Shown: positions 23,021-30,701 of the stretch, piece after piece
How positions within the stretch are numbered: position 1 is the stretch's first letter
Layout: the number at the start of each line of letters is the position of its first letter
NCBI RefSeq assembly: GCF_001642695.1
Contig: NZ_LWCC02000005.1
Coordinates: 3,403,168 to 3,443,425 of the forward strand
DNA: 40,258 nt
Source of the DNA: Streptomyces chilikensis
GTDB taxonomy: Bacteria > Actinomycetota > Actinomycetes > Streptomycetales > Streptomycetaceae
Direction of reading: 5' to 3'
Notes under the pieces: model-generated
What the model was told of the DNA's origin: nothing
The model's input: the letters and a program-made list of their open reading frames with translations, nothing else
Database searches by the model: none
Position numbers and translations under genes: made by a program

Positions 23021-23860
23021 GTGCCCCGTCTGTCTGAAGTCATCGCCGCCCTGGAGAACCTCTGGCCCGCCGAGCGCGCCGAGTCCTGGGACGCCGTCGG
23101 CACCGTCGTGGGCGACCCGGACCAGGAGGTCGACCGCGTGCTCTTCGCGGTCGACCCGGTCCAGGCGATCGTCGACGAGGCCGTGGAGCTCGGCGCCGGA
23201 CTGCTGGTCACCCACCACCCGCTCTACCTGCGCGGGACGACCACCGTCGCGGCGTCCACCTCCAAGGGCCGGGTGGTGCACGACCTGATCAAGCACGACA
23301 TCGCCCTGCACGTGGCGCACACCAACGCCGACAAGGCCGACCCCGGGGTCTCCGACGCCCTGGCCGGCGCCCTCGGCCTGCGCGTGCTGCGCCCCCTGGT
23401 GCCGGACCGCGACGACCCGTCCGGCCGCCGCGGCCTGGGCCGCGTCTGCGAGCTCGAATCCCCCGTCACCCTGCGCGAGTTCGCCGACCGCGCGGCCGCC
23501 GCCCTGCCCGCCACCGCCCAGGGCGTCCGGGTGGCCGGCGACCCCGGGGCGCGGATCCGCACCGTCGCCGTCAGCGGCGGCTCCGGCGACAGCCTCTTCG
23601 ACGACGTCCGCGCCGCCGGCGTCGACGCCTTCCTCACCGCGGACCTGCGCCACCACCCGGTGAGCGAGGCCCGCGCCCACAGCCCCCTCGCGCTGCTCGA
23701 CGCGGCGCACTGGGCGACCGAATGGCCCTGGTGCCAGTTGGCCGCCGCCCAGCTCGACGAGATCTCCGAGCGTCACGGCTGGGACCTCAGGGTCCACGTG
23801 TCCGCGACGGTCACCGATCCCTGGACCGCCCACGCGGCGTCCGCCCACCCCGCCCGCTGA
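23021..23860 (+). CDS. Nif3-like dinuclear metal centre hexameric protein
   Basis: A 279-residue protein of the Nif3/YbgI (GTP cyclohydrolase 1 type 2) family. The metal-binding set is intact: the pair in LLVTHHPLYLRG (about 66-77), HTNADKA, and the late His/Glu in LLDAAHWATEWP. FLTADLRHHPVSEA is also typical. GTG at 23021 gives a normal start (VPRLSEVIAALENLWP). Its biochemical role is not settled. Order with the next two genes (zinc ribbon, RNase H/CobC) matches Mycobacterium tuberculosis Rv2230c-Rv2229c-Rv2228c, which supports all three calls. The gap to the next gene is 24 bases, so they are likely one operon. Confidence 0.93.
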   Translation: MPRLSEVIAALENLWPAERAESWDAVGTVVGDPDQEVDRVLFAVDPVQAIVDEAVELGAGLLVTHHPLYLRGTTTVAASTSKGRVVHDLIKHDIALHVAHTNADKADPGVSDALAGALGLRVLRPLVPDRDDPSGRRGLGRVCELESPVTLREFADRAAAALPATAQGVRVAGDPGARIRTVAVSGGSGDSLFDDVRAAGVDAFLTADLRHHPVSEARAHSPLALLDAAHWATEWPWCQLAAAQLDEISERHGWDLRVHVSATVTDPWTAHAASAHPAR

Positions 23861-23884
23861 CCTCACCCCTCCTGGAGCCCCCAA

Positions 23885-24628
23885 CTGAACGCCGCGCCCG
23901 CCGACCAGATCCGCCTCCTCGACGTCCAGGCCCTGGACACCCGCCTCCAGCAGCTCGCGCACAAGCGCCGTTCGCTGCCCGAGCACGCCGAGATCGAGTC
24001 GCTGACCAAGGACCTCACCCAGCTGCGCGACCTGCTGGTGGCCGCGCAGACCGAGGAGAGCGACTGCGCCCGCGAGCAGACCAAGGCCGAGCAGGACGTC
24101 GACCAGGTCCGCAAGCGCGCCGCCCGCGACCAGCAGCGCCTCGACTCGGGGGCCGTCTCCTCCCCGAAGGACCTGGAGAACCTCCAGCGCGAGATCACCT
24201 CGCTGGCCAAGCGCCAGGGCGACCTGGAGGACGTCGTCCTCGAGGTGATGGAGCGCCGCGAGTCCGCCCAGGCCCGTGTCGCCGAGCTCGAGGAGCGCGT
24301 CGCCGCCGTCCAGGCGAAGCTCGACGACGCCACGGCCCGCCGCGACGCCGCCTTCGGTGAACTCGACGGCGAGAGCGGCTCCGTCACCAAGGAGCGCCAG
24401 GTCGTCGCCGCCTCGGTGCCGGCCGACCTGCTCAAGCTGTACGAGAAGCTGCGCGAGCAGCAGGGCGGGGTCGGCGCCGCGCGCCTCTACCAGCGCCGCT
24501 GCGAGGGCTGCCAGCTGGAGCTCAACATCACCGAGGTCAACGAGGTCCGCGCCGCGGCCCCGGACGCGGTGGTGCGCTGCGAGAACTGCCGCCGCATCCT
24601 GGTCCGCACCTCCGAGTCGGGCCTGTAG
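23885..24628 (+). CDS. Coiled-coil C4 zinc-ribbon protein, probable CTG start
   Basis: A 247-residue protein with a long coiled coil (about residues 8-180) and a C-terminal zinc ribbon formed by CEGC (about 207-210) and CENC (about 231-234). The first ATG in frame (24038) would delete 51 conserved residues, including ADQIRLLDVQALDTRLQQLAH. The CTG at 23885 sits seven bases after a GGAG (23874-23877) and gives the usual family length, so I choose it as a rare CTG start. It corresponds to Rv2229c by gene order. The family is thought to act as a nucleic-acid or protein scaffold, but its function is not established. Confidence 0.85.
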   Translation: MNAAPADQIRLLDVQALDTRLQQLAHKRRSLPEHAEIESLTKDLTQLRDLLVAAQTEESDCAREQTKAEQDVDQVRKRAARDQQRLDSGAVSSPKDLENLQREITSLAKRQGDLEDVVLEVMERRESAQARVAELEERVAAVQAKLDDATARRDAAFGELDGESGSVTKERQVVAASVPADLLKLYEKLREQQGGVGAARLYQRRCEGCQLELNITEVNEVRAAAPDAVVRCENCRRILVRTSESGL

Positions 24629-24663
24629 TCCACCACCTGTCGGGCAAGCGAGGGGCGTAGCTC

Positions 24664-25845
24664 GTGCGGGAGTTCGTGATCGAGGCCGACGGCGGGTCCC
24701 GGGGCAACCCCGGACCCGCCGGTTACGGCGCGGTGGTGGCCGACGCGGCGACCGGCGAGGTGCTCGCCGAGACCGCGGAGTACCTGGGCGTCACCACCAA
24801 CAACGTGGCCGAGTACAGCGGTCTGATCGCCGGGCTGCGCGCCGTGCGGGAGCTGGCCGCCGCGGAACTGGCGGCGGGCGACGAGGTGTCGGTCCGGGTC
24901 CGGATGGACTCCAAGCTGGTCGTCGAGCAGATGTCCGGCCGCTGGAAGATCAAGCACCCGGGCCTCGCCCCGCTCGCCGAGCGGGCGCGCGGGCTGCTGC
25001 CGCCGGAGCGGGTCACCTACGAGTGGATCCCGCGCAAGGAGAACAAGCACGCCGACCGGCTCGCCAACGAGGCGATGGACGCCGGCGCGCGCGGCGAGGC
25101 GTGGATGCCGTCCGGCCGTCCGGCCCCGACCGAGAAGCACCTCTCCGACCTGCGCGCGGCCGCCAACGTCGCGGCCGGTCCCGCCGACGCCGCGCGCCCG
25201 GGCTGGTCGGCCCCCGACCTCGGGGCGCCGGCCACCTTCGTGCTGCTCCGCCACGGCGAGACGCCGCTGACGCCGCAGAAGCGTTTCTCCGGCAGTGGCG
25301 GCACCGACCCGTCCCTCTCCGGGACCGGTCTGGAGCAGGCGCGCCGCGCCGCCGGGCTCCTCGCCGCCCGGGGCACCGTGCAGGCGATCGTCAGCTCCCC
25401 GCTGGCCCGCACCCGTGAGACGGCCGCCGTGGTCGCGGACCGCCTCGGCCTCGACGTCACCGTCGACGAAGGCCTGCGCGAGACCGACTTCGGCGCCTGG
25501 GAGGGCCTGACCTTCGCCGAGGTCATGGACCGCCACCCCGACGACCTCAACGCCTGGCTGACCTCCCCCGACGCCCGCCCCACGGGCGGCGGCGAGAGCT
25601 TCGCCGCCACCGCCGCCCGCGTCGAGGAGGCCCGCGACCGCCTGATCGCCGCCCACGCGGGCCGCACGGTCCTCCTCGTCACCCACGTGACGCCCATCAA
25701 GACCCTGGTCCGCCTGGCCCTGGGGGCCCCGCCGGAGTCCCTGTTCCGCATGGAGCTCTCGGCCGCCTCGATCTCCGCCGTCGCCCACTACGCCGACGGC
25801 AACGCCAGCCTCCGCCTCTTCAACGACACCTCCCACCTGCGGTAG
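24664..25845 (+). CDS. Bifunctional RNase H / histidine phosphatase (CobC-like)
   Basis: A 393-residue fusion. The N-terminal RNase HI domain (about 1-150) has the catalytic Asp in EADGGSRGNPGPAGYGAVV and conserved acids in VAEYSGLIAGL and RMDSKLVVEQMSG; it would cut RNA in RNA/DNA hybrids. After a linker the C-terminal histidine phosphatase domain (about 190-393) has the RHGE motif LLRHGETPLT, the SSPLARTRETA arm and the second catalytic His in LLVTHVTPIKTLV. The phosphatase half is the CobC/alpha-ribazole phosphatase type. This is the layout of M. tuberculosis Rv2228c. GTG at 24664 is the start. It is the last gene of the Nif3 trio. Confidence 0.95.
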   Translation: MREFVIEADGGSRGNPGPAGYGAVVADAATGEVLAETAEYLGVTTNNVAEYSGLIAGLRAVRELAAAELAAGDEVSVRVRMDSKLVVEQMSGRWKIKHPGLAPLAERARGLLPPERVTYEWIPRKENKHADRLANEAMDAGARGEAWMPSGRPAPTEKHLSDLRAAANVAAGPADAARPGWSAPDLGAPATFVLLRHGETPLTPQKRFSGSGGTDPSLSGTGLEQARRAAGLLAARGTVQAIVSSPLARTRETAAVVADRLGLDVTVDEGLRETDFGAWEGLTFAEVMDRHPDDLNAWLTSPDARPTGGGESFAATAARVEEARDRLIAAHAGRTVLLVTHVTPIKTLVRLALGAPPESLFRMELSAASISAVAHYADGNASLRLFNDTSHLR

Positions 25846-25861
25846 GCGGGCGCGGGGCGGC

Positions 25862-26221
25862 CTACGCCCCGGCGTGCTTGGCGTACGCGTCACCGAGGTC
25901 GCGCACCTCCACGCTCGCGTGCAGCGTCACACCGGGCGCGGGCGCCACGTGCTTGCGCAGCAGCGCGAGCACGGCCTGACCCAGCTCCGCCTTGACGGCC
26001 CCGGCACGGCCCGGCCTGAGCGCGATCTCGGCGTGTATCACCGCGTGCCCGGCGGCCCCGTCGGCCACGAACGTCTCGTCGACGCGCCGGAAGCGGGTCT
26101 TGCAGTCGCCGACGGAGGCCTTGGCGATCTCCGCGACGAGCGGGTGCAGCGCCCGTGCGAAGCCGGGGCGGTCGAAGGCCCCGGTCAGCGAATCGGAGTG
26201 GTCGACGGTGATGTGCGGCAT
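25862..26221 (-). CDS. 5-carboxymethyl-2-hydroxymuconate isomerase-like tautomerase
   Basis: A 119-residue tautomerase-fold protein. After Met removal the N-terminal Pro of MPHITVDHSDS would be the catalytic base, as in CHMI (HpaF) of homoprotocatechuate breakdown. Conserved blocks include the Arg of CKTRFRRVDETFVADG and the C-terminal VEVRDLGDAYAKH. Length is close to the family norm. No other homoprotocatechuate gene lies nearby, so the physiological substrate may differ. ATG at 26221 is fixed by the required Pro2. Confidence 0.88.
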   Translation of the reverse strand: MPHITVDHSDSLTGAFDRPGFARALHPLVAEIAKASVGDCKTRFRRVDETFVADGAAGHAVIHAEIALRPGRAGAVKAELGQAVLALLRKHVAPAPGVTLHASVEVRDLGDAYAKHAGA

Positions 26222-26295
26222 CGGATGCCCCCCTGTCGGGTCGGAACTCTCCTGGCCCCGGCATCCTCCCGCATCCCGCGGCGGTGGCGGCGGCG

Positions 26296-27096
26296 CTAGT
26301 GGATCTCGCGCACCACCACGTCCAGCGCCCACGGCCGGCCCGCCCTCGCCGGAGGTTCCGCCTCCACCGTGTGCCCCAGGTCCCGCAGCGCCTCCACCAG
26401 CTCCGCCGGGTCCTCGGGGTCCGCGCCCCCGTTCAGCAGGGCGCGCACGATCCGCCCCTTGGTCGCCTTGTTGAAGTGGCTCACCACGGAACGCCTCTCC
26501 ACGCCGTCCACCAGCTGCGCGTGCAGCACCCGCACCGTGGCGGTCCGCCCCGCGACCTCGCCCTTCGGCTTCCACGCCGCCGCGTACGCGGACGACCGCA
26601 GGTCCAGCACCAGGCCGTCCCCGGCCGCCTCGGGCATCGACTCGGCCATCGGCGCCCGCCAGTGGGCGGCCAGCGCGCCCGCGCCGGGCAGCTTCACACC
26701 CATCGAGCACCGGTACGACGGAATCGCGTCGGCCACCCCGACCGCGCCCCACAGCCCGGAGAACACCAGCAACTGCCGCGCGGCCCGCGCCCGGGCGGCC
26801 TCGTCCAGGGTGCCGAGCCCCAGCGCGTCGTACAGCACGCCCGTGTAGACCTCCCCGGCCGGCCGCGCCCCCGCCGTCAGCAGCCCGGCGTTCTTGGCGA
26901 CCTCCCCGCGCAGCCCTTCGCTCAGCCCGAGCACCTCGCGGGCCTTCTCCTCGTCACCGGAGCACAGCTCCACCAGCTCCTCCAGCACCGCACGCCGGGC
27001 CGCGCCCAGCGCCGGCAGCGACAACGCCTCCAGCCGCACCGGGTCACCGTCACCGGACGGCGCCTTGCCTTCGGAAGGGGGCAGCAGGACGAGCAC
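26296..27096 (-). CDS. yaaA: YaaA family protein (peroxide stress / DUF328)
   Basis: A 266-residue cytoplasmic protein of the YaaA family, linked in Escherichia coli to lowering free iron during peroxide stress. Family signatures are VLVLLPPSEGKAP at the start, QLLVFSGLWGAV, YRCSMGVKLPG, LDLRSSAYAAAWKP and VSHFNKATKGRIVRALL. The GTG at 27096 begins the conserved block directly and follows an AAGGAG site. It shares the divergent region 27097-27271 with the Uma2 gene. The exact biochemical activity of the family is uncertain. Confidence 0.92.
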   Translation of the reverse strand: MLVLLPPSEGKAPSGDGDPVRLEALSLPALGAARRAVLEELVELCSGDEEKAREVLGLSEGLRGEVAKNAGLLTAGARPAGEVYTGVLYDALGLGTLDEAARARAARQLLVFSGLWGAVGVADAIPSYRCSMGVKLPGAGALAAHWRAPMAESMPEAAGDGLVLDLRSSAYAAAWKPKGEVAGRTATVRVLHAQLVDGVERRSVVSHFNKATKGRIVRALLNGGADPEDPAELVEALRDLGHTVEAEPPARAGRPWALDVVVREIH

Positions 27097-27271
27097 GGGG
27101 GAACTCCTTCGGGGATCGCGGAACCAGGCCAGCCTACGACGCGCGTCCCGCGCCGCGTTCCGCGGTGCGGGACCACCGCCGTGTGCCACGCTCGAGGTGA
27201 AGGACCTCGATCTCCTGGACGGTGATCAACGCATGTCCGAGTCTGGTGGGCGACCGGACGGAGGGCGTGAC

Positions 27272-28087
27272 ATGACCGCCATGGCACACGAGCCGCTCAC
27301 GCACGGTGACGTCGTGCTCGAAGGCTTCCTCGCCCTGGGCACCCCGGAGGGATTCCGGGCGGAGCTCATCGAGGGGGAGATCGCCGTGACGCCACCGCCC
27401 GACGGGGAGCACGAGGACTACATCAACCTGATCGTCGGGCAGGTCTACAGGCGGTCCGTGACCGAGATGGACTTCCCGGGCGACAAAGGGCTGAAGCTGA
27501 CCGGGGGCGGGGCCCGCCCCAGAAATCATGCGATCCCGGACGCGACCTTCGCCCCGGCCCCTCTCCGCCTCTTTCGTGGAGCCGATCCCTGGACGCCGTG
27601 CGACGGCGTCGCCATGGTCGTCGAGGTGACCTCCTCCCGGGCGGCGGTGGACCGGGAGTCCAAGCGACGCTGTCACGCCCGCGGAGGCATCCCCGTCCAC
27701 CTGCTGGTGGACCGCGACCCCTCCTCGCTGACCCTCTTCAGCGATCCCGGGGGCGACGACTACCTGCAGGCCCGCAAGGGACCCTTCGGCAACCCCATGC
27801 CGCTGCCGGAGCCGTTCTCCTCCGGCCTGGACACGGCCGCGTTCCTCCGACCGGTGTTCCCGTGCCCGCACGGTCGGAGGGGCCCGCCCCGCCCGGTAGC
27901 ATGGTCCCCACGGCAGACGAGCCGGGCGGGCGGCCGCGTGAGTGCCTCAGGGCGCTCCCGAGGAACGTCCGGGCTCCACAGGGCAGGGTGGTGGCTAACG
28001 GCCACCCGGGGTGACCCGCGGGACAGTGCCACAGAAAGCAGACCGCCGGGGACCTCGGTCCTCGGTAAGGGTGAAACGGTGGTGTAA
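27272..28087 (+). CDS. Uma2 family (PD-(D/E)XK) nuclease-like protein, 3' end running into rnpB
   Basis: A 271-codon frame of the Uma2/DUF820 family. The restriction-endonuclease-like residues are present: Asp in HAIPDATFAP (about 90), Glu in MVVEVTSSRA (about 118) and Lys in ESKRRCHARGGIP (about 131), followed by VHLLVD. Family homology ends near residue 194 (DTAAFLRP), the usual length. Beyond that the frame continues through 28087, the last 58 codons being inside the RNase P RNA gene, and encodes only Arg/Gly/Ser-rich sequence. A native stop has probably been lost by mutation or frameshift. GGAGGG at 27260-27265 supports the ATG at 27272. Its activity is unproven. Confidence 0.8.
   Translation: MTAMAHEPLTHGDVVLEGFLALGTPEGFRAELIEGEIAVTPPPDGEHEDYINLIVGQVYRRSVTEMDFPGDKGLKLTGGGARPRNHAIPDATFAPAPLRLFRGADPWTPCDGVAMVVEVTSSRAAVDRESKRRCHARGGIPVHLLVDRDPSSLTLFSDPGGDDYLQARKGPFGNPMPLPEPFSSGLDTAAFLRPVFPCPHGRRGPPRPVAWSPRQTSRAGGRVSASGRSRGTSGLHRAGWWLTATRGDPRDSATESRPPGTSVLGKGETVV
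27897..27902 (+). promoter_or_regulatory. Predicted -10 box of the RNase P RNA promoter
   Basis: TAGCAT lies ten bases before the first base of helix P1, right for a start at the RNA's 5' end. The -35 region (about 27873-27879, GTCGGAG) is weak. The promoter is inside the extended Uma2 frame. Confidence 0.5.
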
Positions 28088-28327
28088 GAGACCACCAGTG
28101 CCCAGGGTGACCTGGGCAGCTAGGTAAACCCCACCCGGAGCAAGGTCAAGAGGGGCTCCTCCGCGAGGAGGGCGCCCTGCGCGGACGTTCGAGGGCTGCC
28201 CGCCCGATGTCCGCGGGTGGACCGCTGGAGGCCGGTGGCAACACCGGTCGTAGATGGATGGCCGTCGCCCCGGGGTCCGCGAGGACCTGGGGGAACAGAA
28301 CCCGGCGTACAGCCCGACTCGTCTGCC
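27912..28327 (+). ncRNA. rnpB: RNase P RNA (bacterial type A)
   Basis: Catalytic RNA of RNase P, which matures tRNA 5' ends. Helix P1 is a perfect 10-bp pairing of GGCAGACGAG (27912-27921) with CTCGTCTGCC (28318-28327). Universal blocks are intact: GAGGAACGTCCGGGCTCC, the CAGGGTGGTGGCTAACG region, GGACAGTGCCACAGAAA, GGTAAGGGTGAAACGGTGG and CTAGATGG-like GTAGATGGATGGCC near the 3' end. Length, about 416 nt, fits. The sequence closely follows the Streptomyces RNase P RNA as I remember it, with a compensatory change in helix P3 (GAGTGCC with GGCGCTC). Strong genus-level evidence. Ends are set by P1. Confidence 0.97.
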
Positions 28328-28408
28328 CCTCAGGTCGCTGACCCGGGAGGACCCCGTCGACCTCGGCCGGCCTTCCGGCGCCGGGGAGCGCCTGGGGAGC
28401 ATCCGCGC

Positions 28409-28437
28409 GGACCGCCGGTCCAGGAGCCGGGCTCCTG
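28409..28437 (+). terminator. Tandem hairpins downstream of rnpB
   Basis: GGACC-GCC-GGTCC (28409-28421) and CAGGAGC-CGG-GCTCCTG (28421-28437) follow one another about 80 bases after rnpB, and a 14-base palindrome GACCCGGCCGGGTC lies at 28451-28464. The second hairpin is the best terminator candidate; it may also serve the convergent DeoR gene. Confidence 0.45.
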
Positions 28438-28498
28438 CTCGTCCCGCGCGGACCCGGCCGGGTCCGGCGTGGTGCGCGCAGGCCGCCCCGCCGTGCGG

Positions 28499-29287
28499 CT
28501 ACGGCCGCGTCCCCACCGTCCGGACGGTGACGCCCGCCGCGGAGAGGGCCGCCAGTTCGTCCGCGGGGGCCGACGCGTCGGTGACCACCGCGTGCAGCGC
28601 GGCGGCCGGGGCGACGAAGGCCAGGGCGGTGCGGCCGAGCTTGGCGCCCTCGGTGGCGGCGATGACGCGGCGGGCGGAGGCGATCGCGGTCCGCTTGACG
28701 TCGGCGTCGTCCAGGTCGTACGCCGTCAGCCCCTGTGCCGCGCCGAGGCCGCAGCAGCCGACGACCGCCGTGTCGAACCGCAGGGCCTCGAGGGAGGCCC
28801 GGGTCAGCGGGCCGGTCAGGGCGCCCTCGCCGGGGCGCGGGCGGCCTCCGGGGACCAGCAGCGCCGTGACCGTGCCGGCCGCGTGGCCGGACGGCTCCGC
28901 GAGCGCGTTCACCGCGTGCAGGGACAGCGGCATCACCGTCACCCGCCTGCCCCGCAGCGCGCGGGCGACCTCCAGGCAGGTCGTACCGCTGTCGACGACG
29001 ACCGACTCGCCGTCGGCGATCAGCGCCGCCACCTCGGCGGCGATCCGCCGCTTCGCCTCCAGCCCCTCCTGCGCCCGCAGGGCGAACGGGGGCTCGTCGC
29101 CGCGCAGCAGCAGGCTCCTCGCCCCGCCGCGGTACCGCTCCAGGACGCCCTGTTCGGCGAGGACCTCCAGGTCGCGCCGGACCGTCATCTCCGACGCGCC
29201 GGTCAGCGCGGCCAGGTCGGCGACCCCGAGACTGCCCGCCCGCCGCACCGCGTCGGTGATCCGCCGCAGTCTCTCCGTGTTCCCCAT
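28499..29287 (-). CDS. DeoR/GlpR family transcriptional regulator
   Basis: A 262-residue repressor. The N-terminal helix-turn-helix is clear (LGVADLAALTGASEMTVRRDLEVLAEQGVLERYRGGA, about residues 19-55). The C-terminal DeoR sensor domain has the sugar-phosphate-binding features VVVDSGTTCLEVARAL and the late TEGAKLGRTALAFVAP. It likely senses a phosphorylated sugar. I choose the ATG at 29287 over 29302 because a TTGCCT-17-TTCAAT promoter ends six bases before it, and an operator sits inside that promoter. It is divergent from an MFS transporter and very probably controls it and itself. Confidence 0.9.
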   Translation of the reverse strand: MGNTERLRRITDAVRRAGSLGVADLAALTGASEMTVRRDLEVLAEQGVLERYRGGARSLLLRGDEPPFALRAQEGLEAKRRIAAEVAALIADGESVVVDSGTTCLEVARALRGRRVTVMPLSLHAVNALAEPSGHAAGTVTALLVPGGRPRPGEGALTGPLTRASLEALRFDTAVVGCCGLGAAQGLTAYDLDDADVKRTAIASARRVIAATEGAKLGRTALAFVAPAAALHAVVTDASAPADELAALSAAGVTVRTVGTRP

Positions 29288-29293
29288 GCGCGT

Positions 29294-29322
29294 ATTGAAC
29301 ATCCATGATGTGCGAAAGGCAA
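29294..29322 (-). promoter_or_regulatory. Leaderless promoter of the DeoR gene with operator 1 in its spacer
   Basis: On the minus strand, -35 TTGCCT (29317-29322) and -10 TTCAAT (29294-29299) have a 17-bp spacer. The inverted repeat ACATC-N3-GATGT (29299-29311) lies in that spacer, suiting autorepression. It is repeated as operator 2, 32 bp away. Confidence 0.55.
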
Positions 29323-29325
29323 TCT

Positions 29326-29353
29326 TTCAAACATCAATCATGTGGGATACGTT
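29326..29353 (+). promoter_or_regulatory. Promoter of the MFS gene with operator 2 in its spacer
   Basis: TTCAAA (29326-29331) and TACGTT (29348-29353) have a 16-bp spacer that contains ACATCAATCATGT (29331-29343), a direct copy of the site in the DeoR promoter at 29299-29311. The ATG lies six bases after the -10 box, so the transcript is probably leaderless. Confidence 0.55.
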
Positions 29354-29359
29354 CACCGC

Positions 29360-30595
29360 ATGGATCGGAAGCTACGGGCCGCGCGGCTGGCCACCTTCGC
29401 CTACTTCACCCTCAACGGCGTCCTGCTGGGGATGTGGATCACGCAGATCCCCGACGTGGAACGCCGTGCCGGCATCAGCCACGCCGTACTGGGCGGGCTG
29501 CTCCTGCTGCTGGCGGCGGGGGCCTTCGTGGGGATGCGCGTGGTCGGTCCGCTCGCCGACCGGTTCGGGTCCCGCGTGGTGGTGCCCGCCGGCGCCGCGC
29601 TGTGCAGCGCCGCCCTGGTGCTTCCGGGCCTGGCCGCCGGCACCTGGACGCTCGGCGCGGCCTTGTTCGTGTTCGGCGTGGGCAACGGCTGCCTGGACGT
29701 CAGCATGAACACCCACGCCGTGCAGGTGGAGCACGCGCTGCGGCGACCGGTCATGTCGGCCTTCCACGCCACCTTCTCGCTCGGCGGCGTGCTGGCCGCA
29801 CTGGCCGGCGCCCGCGCGCTCGGCGCCGGCTGGAGCCCCGCCCAGACCCTCGGCACCGCCGCGGTCGTCGGCCTGGTCGTCACCGGCCTGGCCGCTCCCG
29901 CGCTGCTCCCGCCGGAACCGCGTCCGGCCGTGGAGGGCGGGGACCGGTCCGGTTCCGGCGGCCGCGGACGGGCGGCGACCCCCGCGCGGATCTGGGCCAT
30001 GGCCGTGCTCGCGTTCGCGATGATGCTGGCCGAGGGGGTCGCCAACGACTGGAGCGTCCTGCACCTGAGCAGCGTCCTGGGCGCCTCCGCCCCCACCGCG
30101 GCCCTCGCCTACGGCGCCTTCGCCACCACCATGACCATCGGCCGGTTCCTCACCGACCGGGTCGCCGCGCGCGTCGGGGACGTCGCCGTCCTCCGTTACG
30201 GCGGGGGCGTGGCGGCGCTCGGTCTGCTGGTGGCCGCGCTGTCGCCCTGGACCGGCCTGGCGCTGGCCGGCTGGGCGGTCTTCGGGGCCGGCCTGTCGGG
30301 CTGCGTCCCGCAGCTCTTCAGCGCGGCGGGCCACGCCGACCACAGCTCCGCCGGGGCCAACGTGTCGCGGGTCGCGGGCCTCGGCTACCTGGGCATGCTC
30401 GCCGGCCCGGCCGTCATCGGCTGGCTCACCCACTTCGTGCCGCTCAACCTGGCGCTGCTGCTCCCCGTCGCCTGCTGCGTGGCCGCGGCCTCCGCGGCCG
30501 GGATCCTGAAGCGGGGACAGGCGGCCGGGCAGGAGCCGGAGGCTCCCGACGCGGCCGCGCGGCCCGAGGGGCCGAAGGCCGGGCGCCGGAGCTGA
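29360..30595 (+). CDS. MFS transporter under DeoR control
   Basis: A 411-residue membrane protein with about 12 helices (two bundles of six). The loop-2 motif GPLADRFGSRVVVPAG fits the G-x-x-x-D-R-x-G-R-R class, and the second half repeats it as GRFLTDRVAARVGDVAVLRYG. The line-up (FTLNGVLLGMWITQIPDVERRAGI, MNTHAVQVEHALRRPVMSAFHATFSLGG) resembles the YbjJ/fucose-permease-like branch. The ATG at 29360 is preferred to GTG 29342 because the predicted -10 box overlaps the region before it. Substrate is probably a sugar or sugar-like compound by its DeoR neighbour; this is inference. Confidence 0.88.
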   Translation: MDRKLRAARLATFAYFTLNGVLLGMWITQIPDVERRAGISHAVLGGLLLLLAAGAFVGMRVVGPLADRFGSRVVVPAGAALCSAALVLPGLAAGTWTLGAALFVFGVGNGCLDVSMNTHAVQVEHALRRPVMSAFHATFSLGGVLAALAGARALGAGWSPAQTLGTAAVVGLVVTGLAAPALLPPEPRPAVEGGDRSGSGGRGRAATPARIWAMAVLAFAMMLAEGVANDWSVLHLSSVLGASAPTAALAYGAFATTMTIGRFLTDRVAARVGDVAVLRYGGGVAALGLLVAALSPWTGLALAGWAVFGAGLSGCVPQLFSAAGHADHSSAGANVSRVAGLGYLGMLAGPAVIGWLTHFVPLNLALLLPVACCVAAASAAGILKRGQAAGQEPEAPDAAARPEGPKAGRRS

Positions 30596-30610
30596 AGCGG
30601 AACGGTTCCG

Positions 30611-30670
30611 TCCCCGGCGGGTCCGGTCCGTCCCCGGCGGGTCCGGTCCGTCCCCGGCGGGTCCGGTCCG
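30611..30670 (+). repeat. Three perfect tandem copies of a 20-bp unit
   Basis: TCCCCGGCGGGTCCGGTCCG occurs three times without change just past the MFS stop, preceded by a partial unit. It is not coding. Each unit can fold as CCCCGG/CCGG arms, so it may work as a terminator array or be a slippage expansion. Confidence 0.9.
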
Positions 30671-30701
30671 CCGCCGGCCCCCGCGCACGGCCCGCGGCGC
30701 G

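Noticed and set aside
22499-23986. 495-codon minus-strand frame
   Set aside because: Most of it is antisense to the Nif3 gene. Only the last 114 codons, from ATG 22843 with a ribosome site, were kept.
30611-30670. Possible mobile-element end or attachment site
   Set aside because: Simple direct tandem repeat, no integrase, transposase or inverted termini near it.
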